A stretch of 64,000 nucleotides of DNA from NCBI RefSeq assembly GCF_017676385.1, contig NZ_JAFFZN010000025.1, positions 62,001-126,000 of the forward strand. The letters are read 5' to 3'. Positions 24,757 to 32,728 of the stretch are shown one piece after another (positions within the stretch are counted from its first letter, which is position 1; each line of letters starts with the position of its first letter). The notes beneath the pieces are model-generated. The model saw only the letters and a program-made list of their open reading frames with translations. It was not told the origin of the DNA and searched no databases. The position numbers were made by a program, and so were the translations under genes. Source of the stretch: Streptomyces spirodelae. Lineage in GTDB: Bacteria > Actinomycetota > Actinomycetes > Streptomycetales > Streptomycetaceae.

Positions 24757-25725
24757 CTAAGCGGTCCTCGCCGCCTCGGCACGGGTGAGGAAGACCACTG
24801 CGCTCAGCAGCACCAGCGTGCCCACCACCATCGGCACCGTCAGCCGTTCGCCGAGCAGTCCGACCGCCAGCACAGCCGCGCTGACCGGCTCGATCAGCAT
24901 GACCACCGAGGCGGTGGCGGCACGTACGACTGCCACACCGGCGAAGTAGAGCGGGTACGCCAGCGCCGTGGGCACCGCGCCCACGTACAGCAACAGCAGC
25001 AGCACCCGCAGCGGTTCACCGGAGTGCGGCCAGATCCCCTCGGCCACCGCGAACGGCAGCAGGACGACGGCGCCCACCCCGAACGACCACGCGGTGAGGG
25101 TGAAGGAGCTCTCCGCCGGCCCGGCGCTGCCCACCCACCGGGCCAGCAGCACCGAGCCGGCGAACGCCGCGGCGGACAGCAGCGCGAGGGCCACACCGCC
25201 CAGCCGCGCCTGGCCGCCTTCGTCACCCAGGACCAGCACGGTCAGCCCCGTCAGCGCCGCGGCGACGGCACCGGCGCCGCCCCAGCCGGGCCGCTCGCGC
25301 AGCGCTGGCCAGGCACCGAGCGCCACGAACACCGGCGCACCGCCCAGCGTCACGATGGTCGCGACGGCCACCCCGGTCGCCGGTACGGCGGCGAAGTACG
25401 CGGTCTGGAAGACGGCCAGCAGCAGCCCGGTCGCCAGCCGCAGCGCGAACCGGGACCGGGGCAGGGCCGGGCGCAGCCGGGGCGATGCAGCCGTGCCGTG
25501 TGGACGCAGCCGCAGCAGCACGGCCCGCCCGGTCAGCAGTAGAGCCAGCCCGCTGACATAGCGCCAGAAGGAGGCGGCGACAGGGCCCAGATCGCTGGAG
25601 GAGAAGAGGAGATCGATGGCCGCGCCAGTGGTGCCCCAGGTGGCACCGGCAGCGGCGAGGAACAGCAGCCCGCGCCCGACGGGCAGGCCGCAGGAGCCGG
25701 CGGAACCGGCGGAAGATGTCGACAA
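24757..25725 (-). CDS. EamA/DMT-family exporter
   Basis: 322 residues with ten predicted membrane segments in two five-helix EamA repeats; repeat one starts GLLFLAAAGATWGTTGAA, repeat two around VALALLSAAAFAGSVLLARW. Members export amino acids or other metabolites (RhtA-like). The start is TTG 25725, because a GGAGAG site lies 7 bases upstream and no ATG or GTG precedes the first helix. A leader with two nested hairpins and a tiny ORF lies upstream. Confidence 0.86.
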   Translation of the reverse strand: MSTSSAGSAGSCGLPVGRGLLFLAAAGATWGTTGAAIDLLFSSSDLGPVAASFWRYVSGLALLLTGRAVLLRLRPHGTAASPRLRPALPRSRFALRLATGLLLAVFQTAYFAAVPATGVAVATIVTLGGAPVFVALGAWPALRERPGWGGAGAVAAALTGLTVLVLGDEGGQARLGGVALALLSAAAFAGSVLLARWVGSAGPAESSFTLTAWSFGVGAVVLLPFAVAEGIWPHSGEPLRVLLLLLYVGAVPTALAYPLYFAGVAVVRAATASVVMLIEPVSAAVLAVGLLGERLTVPMVVGTLVLLSAVVFLTRAEAARTA

Positions 25726-25784
25726 GAGTGCTCTCCGCGCAAGGAGGGTCGGATGGTGGTCCCGTCTGCGGGCACCACCGACCC

Positions 25785-25814
25785 CCGCGTCGGACGGTCA
25801 TCCGTCCGACGCGG
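25785..25814 (-). promoter_or_regulatory. perfect 13-bp hairpin in the DMT exporter leader
   Basis: Arms CCGCGTCGGACGG and CCGTCCGACGCGG around TCAT. A second, imperfect hairpin (GGTGGTCCCG...CGGGCACCACC, 25755-25779) lies between it and the gene. Two tandem stems after a tiny ORF resemble a transcription or translation attenuator. Confidence 0.5.
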
Positions 25815-25836
25815 CAGTCACGCGTGGCCGCCCGCC

Positions 25837-25878
25837 TTACGCGGTGGGCGGGGAGAGCGTCAGCTTTGCCGAAATCAT
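25837..25878 (-). CDS. possible leader peptide of the DMT exporter
   Basis: A 13-codon ORF, MISAKLTLSPPTA, ending in TAA just before the tandem hairpins. The ribosome site is weak. It is proposed only because of its position; nothing else proves it is translated. Confidence 0.3.
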   Translation of the reverse strand: MISAKLTLSPPTA

Positions 25879-25965
25879 GGTCGGCACTCTAAACACCCGG
25901 CCCGACAGCCGTCACCTGGAATTCGACCGATCCCCGCAGGGGCGCGGGGAAACATCCCCCGCGGT

Positions 25966-26289
25966 CTAGGACTTACCGGGCTTCGGGCCGGGCGGTCCGA
26001 CCAGCCCGGCCCGTCGCTCCCCGTCAAGGACCCGCAGCGCCCGCTCCAATGTCGCCGCGTGCAGTTCGTTCTCCCCGCGCTCGTGCATCAGTACGAGCGC
26101 GTCCCGCAGTCGTGCCGCCTTGCCGACCAGGCCCTGTGCGGCACGCAGTCCACCGTAGGTGTCGCGGCCGCGTGCCGGGTTGATGCGGCCGAGCAGATCC
26201 AGCACCTCCAGGTAGGCGTCCACCACCTCGCACTCGGCGCGGGTCAGCGCGGGGAGCGGTGGCAGCTCCGGCGGCCACTGGCGGTCCAT
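25966..26289 (-). CDS. hypothetical protein following clpP
   Basis: 107 residues, soluble and helical (ECEVVDAYLEVLDLLGRINP, then GLVGKAARLRDALVLMHERG), with a basic Pro/Gly tail. No domain recognised. Its start lies 7 bases after the clpP stop, so it is in the clpP operon and may act with it; no more can be said from sequence. Confidence 0.7.
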   Translation of the reverse strand: MDRQWPPELPPLPALTRAECEVVDAYLEVLDLLGRINPARGRDTYGGLRAAQGLVGKAARLRDALVLMHERGENELHAATLERALRVLDGERRAGLVGPPGPKPGKS

Positions 26290-26296
26290 CCGTGCC

Positions 26297-26944
26297 TCAC
26301 CGCCGCACCGGCGAGACGGGTGCCGATTTGCGGCTGGTGGTGAGCCGGTCGATGAGGCCGTACTCGACGGCCTGCCGCGCTGTGAAGATCCTGTCGCGCT
26401 CGATGTCCTGACTGATCTTGTTGCGCGGCTGTCCTGTGTGGCGCTCGTAGAGCTCCTCCAGCCGTTCGCGGGTCCGCAGCAGTTCCTGGGCCTGGATCTC
26501 CAGATCGGTCGCCTGGCCCCGCAGCGGCTCGTGGAGCGAGGGCTGGTGGATGAGGACGCGGGCGCCCGGTAGCGCCAGCCGCTTGCCGGGCGTTCCGGCG
26601 GCCAGCAGCACGGAGGCGGCGGAGGCGGCCTGGCCCAGGCAGACGGTCTCGATGTCGCAGGAGACGAATCGCATCGTGTCGTAGATCGCGGTCATCGCCG
26701 TGAACGAGCCGCCCGGCGAGTTGATGTACAGCGAGATGTCCTGATCGGGCGCCGCGTGTTCGAGGTGGATGAACTGTGCCATCACATCGTTGGCGGAGGT
26801 GTCGTCGATCTGGGTGCCGAGGAAGACGATCCGCTCCTCCATCAGCTTGGAGTACGGATCCATCGTCCGCATGCCGCTGCTGGTGCGCTCGGTGAACTCG
26901 GGCAGGACGTACCGGGCCGTCGGGGCTGTCGGCTGGTTCCGCAT
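26297..26944 (-). CDS. clpP: ClpP-type serine peptidase subunit (paralogue)
   Basis: 215 residues. Catalytic triad Ser108 (LGQAASAAS), His133 (VLIHQPS) and Asp180 (DIERDRIFTARQAVEYGLID). ClpP forms a barrel protease fed by ClpX, ClpC or ClpA. It stands alone, whereas the main actinobacterial clpP genes are paired, so it is an additional paralogue. ATG 26944 follows GGAG; the frame is open far upstream, antisense to the antitoxin gene. It is divergent from that gene, with operator-like repeats between them. Confidence 0.92.
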   Translation of the reverse strand: MRNQPTAPTARYVLPEFTERTSSGMRTMDPYSKLMEERIVFLGTQIDDTSANDVMAQFIHLEHAAPDQDISLYINSPGGSFTAMTAIYDTMRFVSCDIETVCLGQAASAASVLLAAGTPGKRLALPGARVLIHQPSLHEPLRGQATDLEIQAQELLRTRERLEELYERHTGQPRNKISQDIERDRIFTARQAVEYGLIDRLTTSRKSAPVSPVRR

Positions 26945-26974
26945 GGCGTCGCACTCCGCTCTCGGGCGAGAAAA

Positions 26975-27014
26975 TGTACAGGACGTACAGAACGTACGTG
27001 TGGCAGCCTGCCAC
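26975..27014. promoter_or_regulatory. repeated operator between clpP and the antitoxin gene
   Basis: Three 9-bp direct repeats TGTACAGGA, CGTACAGAA, CGTACGTGT (26975-27001), each with a GTAC core, are followed by the perfect inverted repeat GTGGCA-GCC-TGCCAC (27000-27014). They lie 31-70 bp upstream of the clpP start and 126 bp or more upstream of the antitoxin start. Confidence 0.6.
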
Positions 27015-27139
27015 GTCCGGCACCCAACGTCCCCCCGAGCAGGGCGGATTCCGCTGAAGGCGAAGCGGTACGAGCCGGTGAGAAGACCCCGTGATGCCGC
27101 TCTGACCTGCGGTTTCGAGCTCGCCCCTAGAATGGCGGC

Positions 27140-27463
27140 ATGGCTTACGAGATTCCGGTGACGCAGGCGCGGGCCGAGCTGGCGGATCTGATCAATCGGG
27201 TCGTCTACGGCGAGGAGCGCGTGGTGGTCACCCGGCACGGAAAGCCGCTCGTCGGACTGGTTTCCGCCGCCGACCTGGAGCGCCTGGAGGCCCTGGACGC
27301 CGCCGAGCGGGAGCAGCCGGAGTCCGAGGAGATCATCAGCACCGTCTCCGGGTTCCGTGAGATCGGCCAGGGCGCGGTGCCGCGCGAGGCGCGGCGGTTC
27401 GGGATCGCCGCCGAACACCGCGGCCCGGCCGCCGGGGAGCGGCGGCCGGGCCGGGAGAAGTGA
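27140..27463 (+). CDS. Phd/YefM-family antitoxin (orphan)
   Basis: 107 residues. The N-terminal Phd/YefM fold MAYEIPVTQARAELADLINR and RHGKPLVGLVSAADLERLEAL is complete (about residues 1-60); the C-terminal 45 residues are a basic disordered tail. In typical modules a toxin (Doc, YoeB or PIN) follows directly. Here the next gene, convergent, is an M28 peptidase, so no toxin partner is present. Phd-type proteins also repress their own promoters, and they are ClpP substrates, which fits the divergent clpP. Confidence 0.82.
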   Translation: MAYEIPVTQARAELADLINRVVYGEERVVVTRHGKPLVGLVSAADLERLEALDAAEREQPESEEIISTVSGFREIGQGAVPREARRFGIAAEHRGPAAGERRPGREK

Positions 27464-27481
27464 GCCCCTGCGGGCCGAAGG

Positions 27482-28486
27482 TCAGGAGCTGAGCTTCCAG
27501 ACCGCGTGCGCGATGGCGTCACTGTGCAGGTCGAGCACCTTCTCGTCGATGTTCGAGGTGTCGTCGCAGGCCGAGTGGTAGCACGGGTCGTACGGCCGGC
27601 CCGCCTCGCCGCCCCACTTGGCCGCCTGCGCCTGGGTCTTCCGCTCGCCCGCGCCCGTGAAGGTGCCGCCGACGGTGACGCCCGCCTGCTTGAACGGGGC
27701 GTGGTCGCTGCGCCCGTTGGTCTCCTCGGACGCCTCCGTGGACACGCCCTTGGCGCTGAACCAGTCCTTGAAGACCGACGCGACAGCGGCGTCGTCGTCA
27801 TAGACGAAGTGGCCCGCGTTGGGTGAGCCGATCATGTCGAAGTTCAAATAGGTGTCGATCTTGCCAAGTTCGTCCTTCGACAGGCTCTTGACGTAGTGGC
27901 CCGAGCCCACCATGCCCCGCTCCTCGGCTCCCCACCAGGCGAACCGCAGATGCTTGGCGGGCTTCAGATCCGCCTTGGCGACGGCCAGCGCGGTCTCCAG
28001 TATCCCCGCGGAGCCCGAGCCGTTGTCGTTGATGCCAGGGCCCGAGGTGACCGAGTCCAGGTGGGAGCCGGCCATGACGGTCGCGCCCGTGCCGCCCTTG
28101 GGCCAGTCGGCGATCAGGTTGTAGCCCGTGGCGCCGCCGCTGGTGAACCTCTGCACGGTGGTCTTGAAGCCGACGGCGTCCAGCTTCTTCCTCACGTGGT
28201 CGAGGGAGGCGCGGTAGCCGGGGCGGCCGTGGGCGCGGTTGCCGCCGTTGGCCTCCGCGATGGACTGGAGGTCCTTCAGGTCCCGCTGTACCGCGGCGAC
28301 GTCGATATCGGGCGCCTCCGCCGCCCTGCCGTCGGAACTGCCGCCGCTCCCGGGGTGGCCGGCGGTGCCTTCGGGGTCCGCCTGCGCGGCTGAGCCGGCC
28401 GCGCCGAGCAGAGCGAGTGCGAGCACAGTGCTCGCCGAGGCGGTGAGGGCAGCACGGCGCTGGTGTCTGTGGTGTCCGCGTATCAC
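27482..28486 (-). CDS. secreted M28-family metallopeptidase (aminopeptidase)
   Basis: 334 residues from GTG 28486 (VIRGHHRHQRRAALTAS) with a Sec signal of about 40 residues ending near AAQADP. The M28 zinc site is visible: GSHLDSV (His, Asp), GINDNGSGSAGILE (bridging Asp), WWGAEERGMVGS (catalytic Glu-Glu) and FDMIGSPN, plus YHSACDDTSNID (last His). Related to S. griseus aminopeptidase, which removes hydrophobic N-terminal residues. GGAGAG precedes the GTG. Convergent with the antitoxin gene. Confidence 0.92.
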   Translation of the reverse strand: MIRGHHRHQRRAALTASASTVLALALLGAAGSAAQADPEGTAGHPGSGGSSDGRAAEAPDIDVAAVQRDLKDLQSIAEANGGNRAHGRPGYRASLDHVRKKLDAVGFKTTVQRFTSGGATGYNLIADWPKGGTGATVMAGSHLDSVTSGPGINDNGSGSAGILETALAVAKADLKPAKHLRFAWWGAEERGMVGSGHYVKSLSKDELGKIDTYLNFDMIGSPNAGHFVYDDDAAVASVFKDWFSAKGVSTEASEETNGRSDHAPFKQAGVTVGGTFTGAGERKTQAQAAKWGGEAGRPYDPCYHSACDDTSNIDEKVLDLHSDAIAHAVWKLSS

Positions 28487-28878
28487 TGCTGAGCTCTCCG
28501 ATGGTGTGGGGGTGGTGGGGGGTGGGTTGCCGGGCGCGGCACGTGCCGCCCGGAGCGGCGGCTTGGGGTGATACCGGTACGCACTGGGGGCATCCGGCCC
28601 GGCGTGTGCAGCATTTTTGACGCGAGCATGAGAATGCTGCGGGCGCTTCGGCCCGTCAAGAGCGCATACCGGACAGGCAGTTGCGGAGAGCGGAAGGTCA
28701 TCGCTCTGAACAGGGCCGGAGCATGCCCGGTGAGTGTTAACACCGGTGAAACGGCGCTGCCGTAACCTCCGGGGAGTTGGCGGCTCCATGGCATGTGTGT
28801 GATACATCTACCGGGCGTGTGTCGTCGCAGCGAGCGTCCCGGCATCCCGGGCCCGGCGACGACGATGAGGTGGAGAGT
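28487..28878. promoter_or_regulatory. intergenic region between M28 peptidase and urease, with GlnR-like site
   Basis: A 392-bp divergent spacer. TTAAC-n6-GAAAC (28737-28752) fits one a/b half of a GlnR box, and a perfect GTAAC (28762-28766) follows after 9 bases instead of 6. GlnR controls urease in S. coelicolor as I recall. Apart from this and a GAGCATGAGAATGCTGC imperfect stem, nothing definite was seen. Confidence 0.4.
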
Positions 28879-29181
28879 ATGCGATTGACCCCCCATGAGC
28901 AGGAGCGGCTGCTCATTCATGTCGCGGCGGACGTGGCACAGCGGCGCAAGGACCGCGGGCTGCGCCTGAACCACCCCGAGGCCGTCGCCCTCATCACGGT
29001 CCATGTCCTCGAAGGCGCCCGCGACGGACGGAGCGTCGCCCAGCTCATGGAGTCGGGACGCGAGGTACTCACCCGCGGCGACGTCATGGAAGGCATTCCC
29101 GAGATGCTCCACGACGTCCAGGTCGAGGCGACCTTCCCGGACGGCACCAAGCTCGTCACCGTCCACGAGCCCATCTCCTGA
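28879..29181 (+). CDS. ureA: urease subunit gamma
   Basis: 100 residues, full length for UreA, with MRLTPHEQERLLIHVAADVA and EGIPEMLHDVQVEATFPDGTKL. It is one of the three structural subunits of the nickel urease that hydrolyses urea to ammonia and carbamate. First gene of ureABCFGD, starting at ATG 28879 after GGAGAGT. No ureE is present; streptomycete operons generally lack it. Confidence 0.97.
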   Translation: MRLTPHEQERLLIHVAADVAQRRKDRGLRLNHPEAVALITVHVLEGARDGRSVAQLMESGREVLTRGDVMEGIPEMLHDVQVEATFPDGTKLVTVHEPIS

Positions 29182-29203
29182 CCGCGCCGACGAGGAGTCG
29201 CCC

Positions 29204-29515
29204 ATGATCCCCGGAGAGATCCACTACGCCGAGGAACCCGTGCCGCTCAACGCGAGCGCCCAGGTCACCCGGCTGACCGTGCTCAACGCGGCCGACCGGC
29301 CCGTACAGGTCGGCTCCCACTACCACTTCGCCGAGGCCAACCCCGCACTTGACTTCGACCGCCAGGCCGCGTGGGGCATGCGGCTCGGCATCGCCGCCGG
29401 CACCGCCGTCCGCTTCGAGCCCGGCATCCCCGTCGAGGTCGCCCTCGTCCCCATCGGCGGCAACCGGATCATCGCTGGGCTGCGCTCGGCGGCGGGAGGC
29501 GCCCTCGATGCGTGA
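29204..29515 (+). CDS. ureB: urease subunit beta
   Basis: 103 residues. MIPGEIHYAEEPVPLN at the N-terminus and the conserved VGSHYHFAEANPALDFDR, then GIPVEVALVPIGGNR. UreB contacts the active-site flap of UreC in the trimer. ATG 29204 has CGAGGAG upstream and lies 22 bases after ureA. Its end overlaps the ureC start by 8 bases. Confidence 0.97.
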   Translation: MIPGEIHYAEEPVPLNASAQVTRLTVLNAADRPVQVGSHYHFAEANPALDFDRQAAWGMRLGIAAGTAVRFEPGIPVEVALVPIGGNRIIAGLRSAAGGALDA

Positions 29516-31229
29516 ACTGTCCCGTGCCGAGTACGCCGATCTGTTCGGCCCCACCACCGGCGACCGGGTGCGGCTCGCCGACACCTCGCTCTTCGTCAAG
29601 ATCGAGGACGACCTCTCCGGCGGTCCCGGACGCGCCGGCGACGAGGCGGTCTTCGGCGGCGGCAAGGTCATCCGTGAATCCATGGGCCAGGCGCTCACCA
29701 CCCGCGCCGAAGGCGCCCCCGACACCGTGATCACCGGCGCTCTCGTCCTCGACCACTGGGGCGTCGTCAAGGCGGACCTCGGCATCCGCGACGGCCGCAT
29801 CACCGCACTGGGCAAGGCCGGCAACCCCGACACCATGGACGGCGTACACGCCGACCTCGTCATCGGCCCCGAGACGGAGATCATCGCGGGCAACGGGAAG
29901 ATCCTCACCGCCGGTGCCATCGACGCCCACGTCCACTTCATCTGCCCCCAGCTCGCCGACGCGGCCCTCGCAGCGGGTATCACCACGCTCGTCGGCGGCG
30001 GCACCGGGCCCGCCGAGGGTTCCAAGGCCACCACCGTCACCCCTGGCGCCTGGCACACCGCGCGCACCCTGGAGGGCATGGACGGGCTGCCGGTCAACGT
30101 CGGTCTGCTCGGCAAGGGCAACACCGTCTCGCGCGCCGCGATGCTCGCCCAACTGCGGGGCGGAGCTGTGGGCTTCAAGATCCACGAGGACTGGGGGGCG
30201 ACCCCCGCCGTGATCGACGCCTGTCTGTCGGTCTGCGACGAGACCGGCGCCCAGGTCGCCATCCACACCGACACCCTCAACGAGGCCGGGTTCGTCGGCG
30301 ACACCCTCGCCGCGATCGCCGGACGCGGCATCCACGCGTACCACACCGAAGGGGCCGGCGGCGGGCACGCGCCCGACATCATCACCGTCGTCGCCGAGCC
30401 GAACGTGCTGCCCTCCTCCACCAATCCGACGCGGCCGCACACCGTCAACACCATCGAGGAACACCTCGACATGCTGATGGTCTGCCACCACCTCAACCCG
30501 GCCGTGCCCGAGGACCTCGCCTTCGCCGAGTCCCGCATCCGGCCCAGCACCATCGCGGCCGAGGACACCCTGCACGACCTCGGTGCCATCTCGATCATCT
30601 CCTCCGACTCGCAGGCCATGGGCCGCATCGGCGAAGTGGTGCTGCGCACCTGGCAGACGGCGCACGTGATGAAGCAGCGGTACGGAGCCCTCGCGGGCGA
30701 CGGACGCGCCGACAACCTGCGCGCGAGGCGCTATGTCGCCAAGTACACCATCAACCCGGCGCTCGCCCAGGGCATGGACGCCGAGATCGGTTCCGTAGAG
30801 GCCGGCAAGCTCGCCGATCTGGTGCTGTGGGACCCGGCGTTCTTCGGCGTCAAGCCGCAGCTCGTACTCAAGGGCGGACAGCTCGCCTACGCCCAGATGG
30901 GGGACGCCAACGCCTCCATCCCCACCCCGCAGCCGGTGCTGCCGCGCCCCATGTTCGGCGCCAAGGGCCGCGCCCCGGGCAGCAACTCCGTCAACTTCGT
31001 GACGCGGACCGCGCTCGACGACGGGCTCCCGGACCGGCTCCCGCTCGCCAAGCGGTTCGTCGCCATCCGCGACACCCGCTCCGTCACCAAGGCCGATATG
31101 CGCCAGAACGACGCCCGGCCCGAGGTACGGGTCGACCCCGACACCTTCACCGTCACCATCGACGGCACCCCGGTCGACCCGTCACCCGCCGAGACGCTGC
31201 CCCTGGCCCAGCGGTACTTCTTGTTCTGA
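29508..31229 (+). CDS. ureC: urease subunit alpha (catalytic)
   Basis: 573 residues. Metal ligands and catalytic residues are present: DAHVHFICPQ (His-x-His), the Lys carbamylated for the two nickel ions in VGFKIHEDWG, HTDTLNEAGF, HTEGAGGGHAPDI, and the mobile flap MVCHHLNPAVPEDLAFAESR with the catalytic His. The enzyme converts urea to ammonia and carbamate and supplies nitrogen. The start overlaps ureB, indicating coupled translation. Confidence 0.98.
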   Translation: MRELSRAEYADLFGPTTGDRVRLADTSLFVKIEDDLSGGPGRAGDEAVFGGGKVIRESMGQALTTRAEGAPDTVITGALVLDHWGVVKADLGIRDGRITALGKAGNPDTMDGVHADLVIGPETEIIAGNGKILTAGAIDAHVHFICPQLADAALAAGITTLVGGGTGPAEGSKATTVTPGAWHTARTLEGMDGLPVNVGLLGKGNTVSRAAMLAQLRGGAVGFKIHEDWGATPAVIDACLSVCDETGAQVAIHTDTLNEAGFVGDTLAAIAGRGIHAYHTEGAGGGHAPDIITVVAEPNVLPSSTNPTRPHTVNTIEEHLDMLMVCHHLNPAVPEDLAFAESRIRPSTIAAEDTLHDLGAISIISSDSQAMGRIGEVVLRTWQTAHVMKQRYGALAGDGRADNLRARRYVAKYTINPALAQGMDAEIGSVEAGKLADLVLWDPAFFGVKPQLVLKGGQLAYAQMGDANASIPTPQPVLPRPMFGAKGRAPGSNSVNFVTRTALDDGLPDRLPLAKRFVAIRDTRSVTKADMRQNDARPEVRVDPDTFTVTIDGTPVDPSPAETLPLAQRYFLF

Positions 31230-31244
31230 GCGGAGGTGAGCACG

Positions 31245-31910
31245 ATGGCTGGTGCAGCCGCACTGCTGTTGCTCGCCGACGGCCGGTTCCCCGCGGGCGG
31301 GCACGCCCACTCGCAGGGTGCCGAGGCCGCCGTCAAGGCGGGCCGGGTGCACGACGCGGCCACCCTGGAGGAGTTCTGCAGGGGCCGACTGCACACGGCA
31401 GGACTGACCGCGGCGGCGCTCGCCGCCGCGGCCGCGGCCGGACACGACCCTCTCGCACTGGACGAGGCGGCCGACGCCCGTACTCCCTCGCCCGCGCTGC
31501 GCCGTACCGCTCGCAAGCTGGGCCGGCAACTGATGCGCGCGGCCCGTGCCACCTGGCCGGGACCGGAGCTGGACGAGCTGGCCGCCGCCCGCCCGCAGGG
31601 TGTGCATCAGCCCGTGGTGCTGGGGCTCGCGGCCCGCTCGGCGGGGCTCGGCCCGCTGGAGGCGGCGCAGGCCGCCGCGTACGACAACGTCAGCGGGCCC
31701 GCGACGGCGGCCGTCCGCCTGCTGAGCCTCGACCCGTTCCACGCCACCGCCGTACTGGCCCGGCTCACCCCCGAGACGGACGAGGTGGCCCGGCGTGCCG
31801 GGACCGCGGGCAGCGGAGCGGTCGAGGACCTGCCGGCCGCCTCGGCACCGCTCCTGGAGATCACCGCCGAGCAGCACGCGACCTGGCCGGTACGCCTCTT
31901 CGCCTCCTGA
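31245..31910 (+). CDS. ureF: urease accessory protein UreF
   Basis: 221 residues. The N-terminal UreF motif LLLLADGRFPAGGHAHSQG is clear; the rest is helical. UreF joins UreD and the GTPase UreG in the complex that carbamylates the active-site lysine and loads nickel. ATG 31245 is preferred to GTG 31236 because GGAGG (31232-31236) then has an 8-base spacer. It is 15 bases after ureC. Confidence 0.92.
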   Translation: MAGAAALLLLADGRFPAGGHAHSQGAEAAVKAGRVHDAATLEEFCRGRLHTAGLTAAALAAAAAAGHDPLALDEAADARTPSPALRRTARKLGRQLMRAARATWPGPELDELAAARPQGVHQPVVLGLAARSAGLGPLEAAQAAAYDNVSGPATAAVRLLSLDPFHATAVLARLTPETDEVARRAGTAGSGAVEDLPAASAPLLEITAEQHATWPVRLFAS

Positions 31911-31924
31911 CCCGGACCCGCCGT

Positions 31925-31986
31925 GACCGGACTTGCTCTGATTCGGACTCCCTCTGACCGGGCTTGCTCCGATTCGGACCCGCCCC
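31925..31986 (+). repeat. imperfect 31-bp tandem repeat between ureF and ureG
   Basis: Two copies (31925-31955 and 31956-31986) match at 25 of 31 positions, beginning GACCGGACTTGCTCTGATTC and GACCGGGCTTGCTCCGATTC. A third, partial copy GACTCGATTCGACC follows. The unit is not a multiple of three, and no gene occupies it. Confidence 0.6.
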
Positions 31987-32014
31987 GACTCGATTCGACC
32001 CCCCGGAGAAACCC

Positions 32015-32728
32015 GTGCACCTCGATCACTCCCACACCGGCCACCACCCCGAGCGGCACAGCGCCTCGGCGGCCCTGCCCGACGGCAGCCGCCGCGCGCT
32101 CCGCGTCGGCCTCGGCGGGCCCGTCGGCTCCGGCAAGACGGCCACCGTCGCGGCGCTCTGCCGCGAGCTGCGCGACCGGCTCTCGCTCGCCGTCGTCACC
32201 AACGACATCTACACCCAGGAGGACGCCGCCTTCCTGCTGCGCGAGGCCGTGCTGCCGCCGGAGCGGATCGCCGCGGTGGAGACGGGCGCCTGTCCGCACA
32301 CCGCGATCCGGGACGACATCTCCGCCAACCTGGAGGCGATCGAGGACCTGGAGACCGCGCTGTTGGCCAAGGGGGCGCCGCTCGACGTGGTACTGGTCGA
32401 GTCCGGGGGCGACAACCTGACCGCGACCTTCTCCAAGGGGCTGGTCGATGCGCAGATCTTCGTGATCGACGTGGCCGGCGGTGACGACATCCCCCGCAAG
32501 GGCGGTCCCGGCGTCACCACGGCGGACCTGCTGGTCGTCAACAAGACCGATCTCGCCCCCTATGTCGGCTCGGACCTGGAGGGCATGGCGCGGGACGCGA
32601 AGCAGCAGCGGGGCGAACTCCCGGTGCTGTTCCAGTCGCTGCGCGGTGAGCCTGGGGCGCGTCCGGTCGCCGCGTGGGTGCGTGAGCAGTTCACCGCATG
32701 GACGGCGCGGGCGGTTGCGACGGCATGA
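32015..32728 (+). CDS. ureG: urease accessory GTPase UreG
   Basis: 237 residues. P-loop GLGGPVGSGKT, NDIYTQEDAAFL and the metal-binding CPH motif in ETGACPHTAIRDD, with NKTDLAPYVG for guanine recognition. It powers nickel insertion into urease. A short His-rich N-terminus (HLDHSHTGHHPERH) may bind nickel and could compensate for the absent UreE, an inference. The start is GTG 32015 after GGAGAA. The end overlaps ureD by 4 bases (ATGA). Confidence 0.95.
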   Translation: MHLDHSHTGHHPERHSASAALPDGSRRALRVGLGGPVGSGKTATVAALCRELRDRLSLAVVTNDIYTQEDAAFLLREAVLPPERIAAVETGACPHTAIRDDISANLEAIEDLETALLAKGAPLDVVLVESGGDNLTATFSKGLVDAQIFVIDVAGGDDIPRKGGPGVTTADLLVVNKTDLAPYVGSDLEGMARDAKQQRGELPVLFQSLRGEPGARPVAAWVREQFTAWTARAVATA

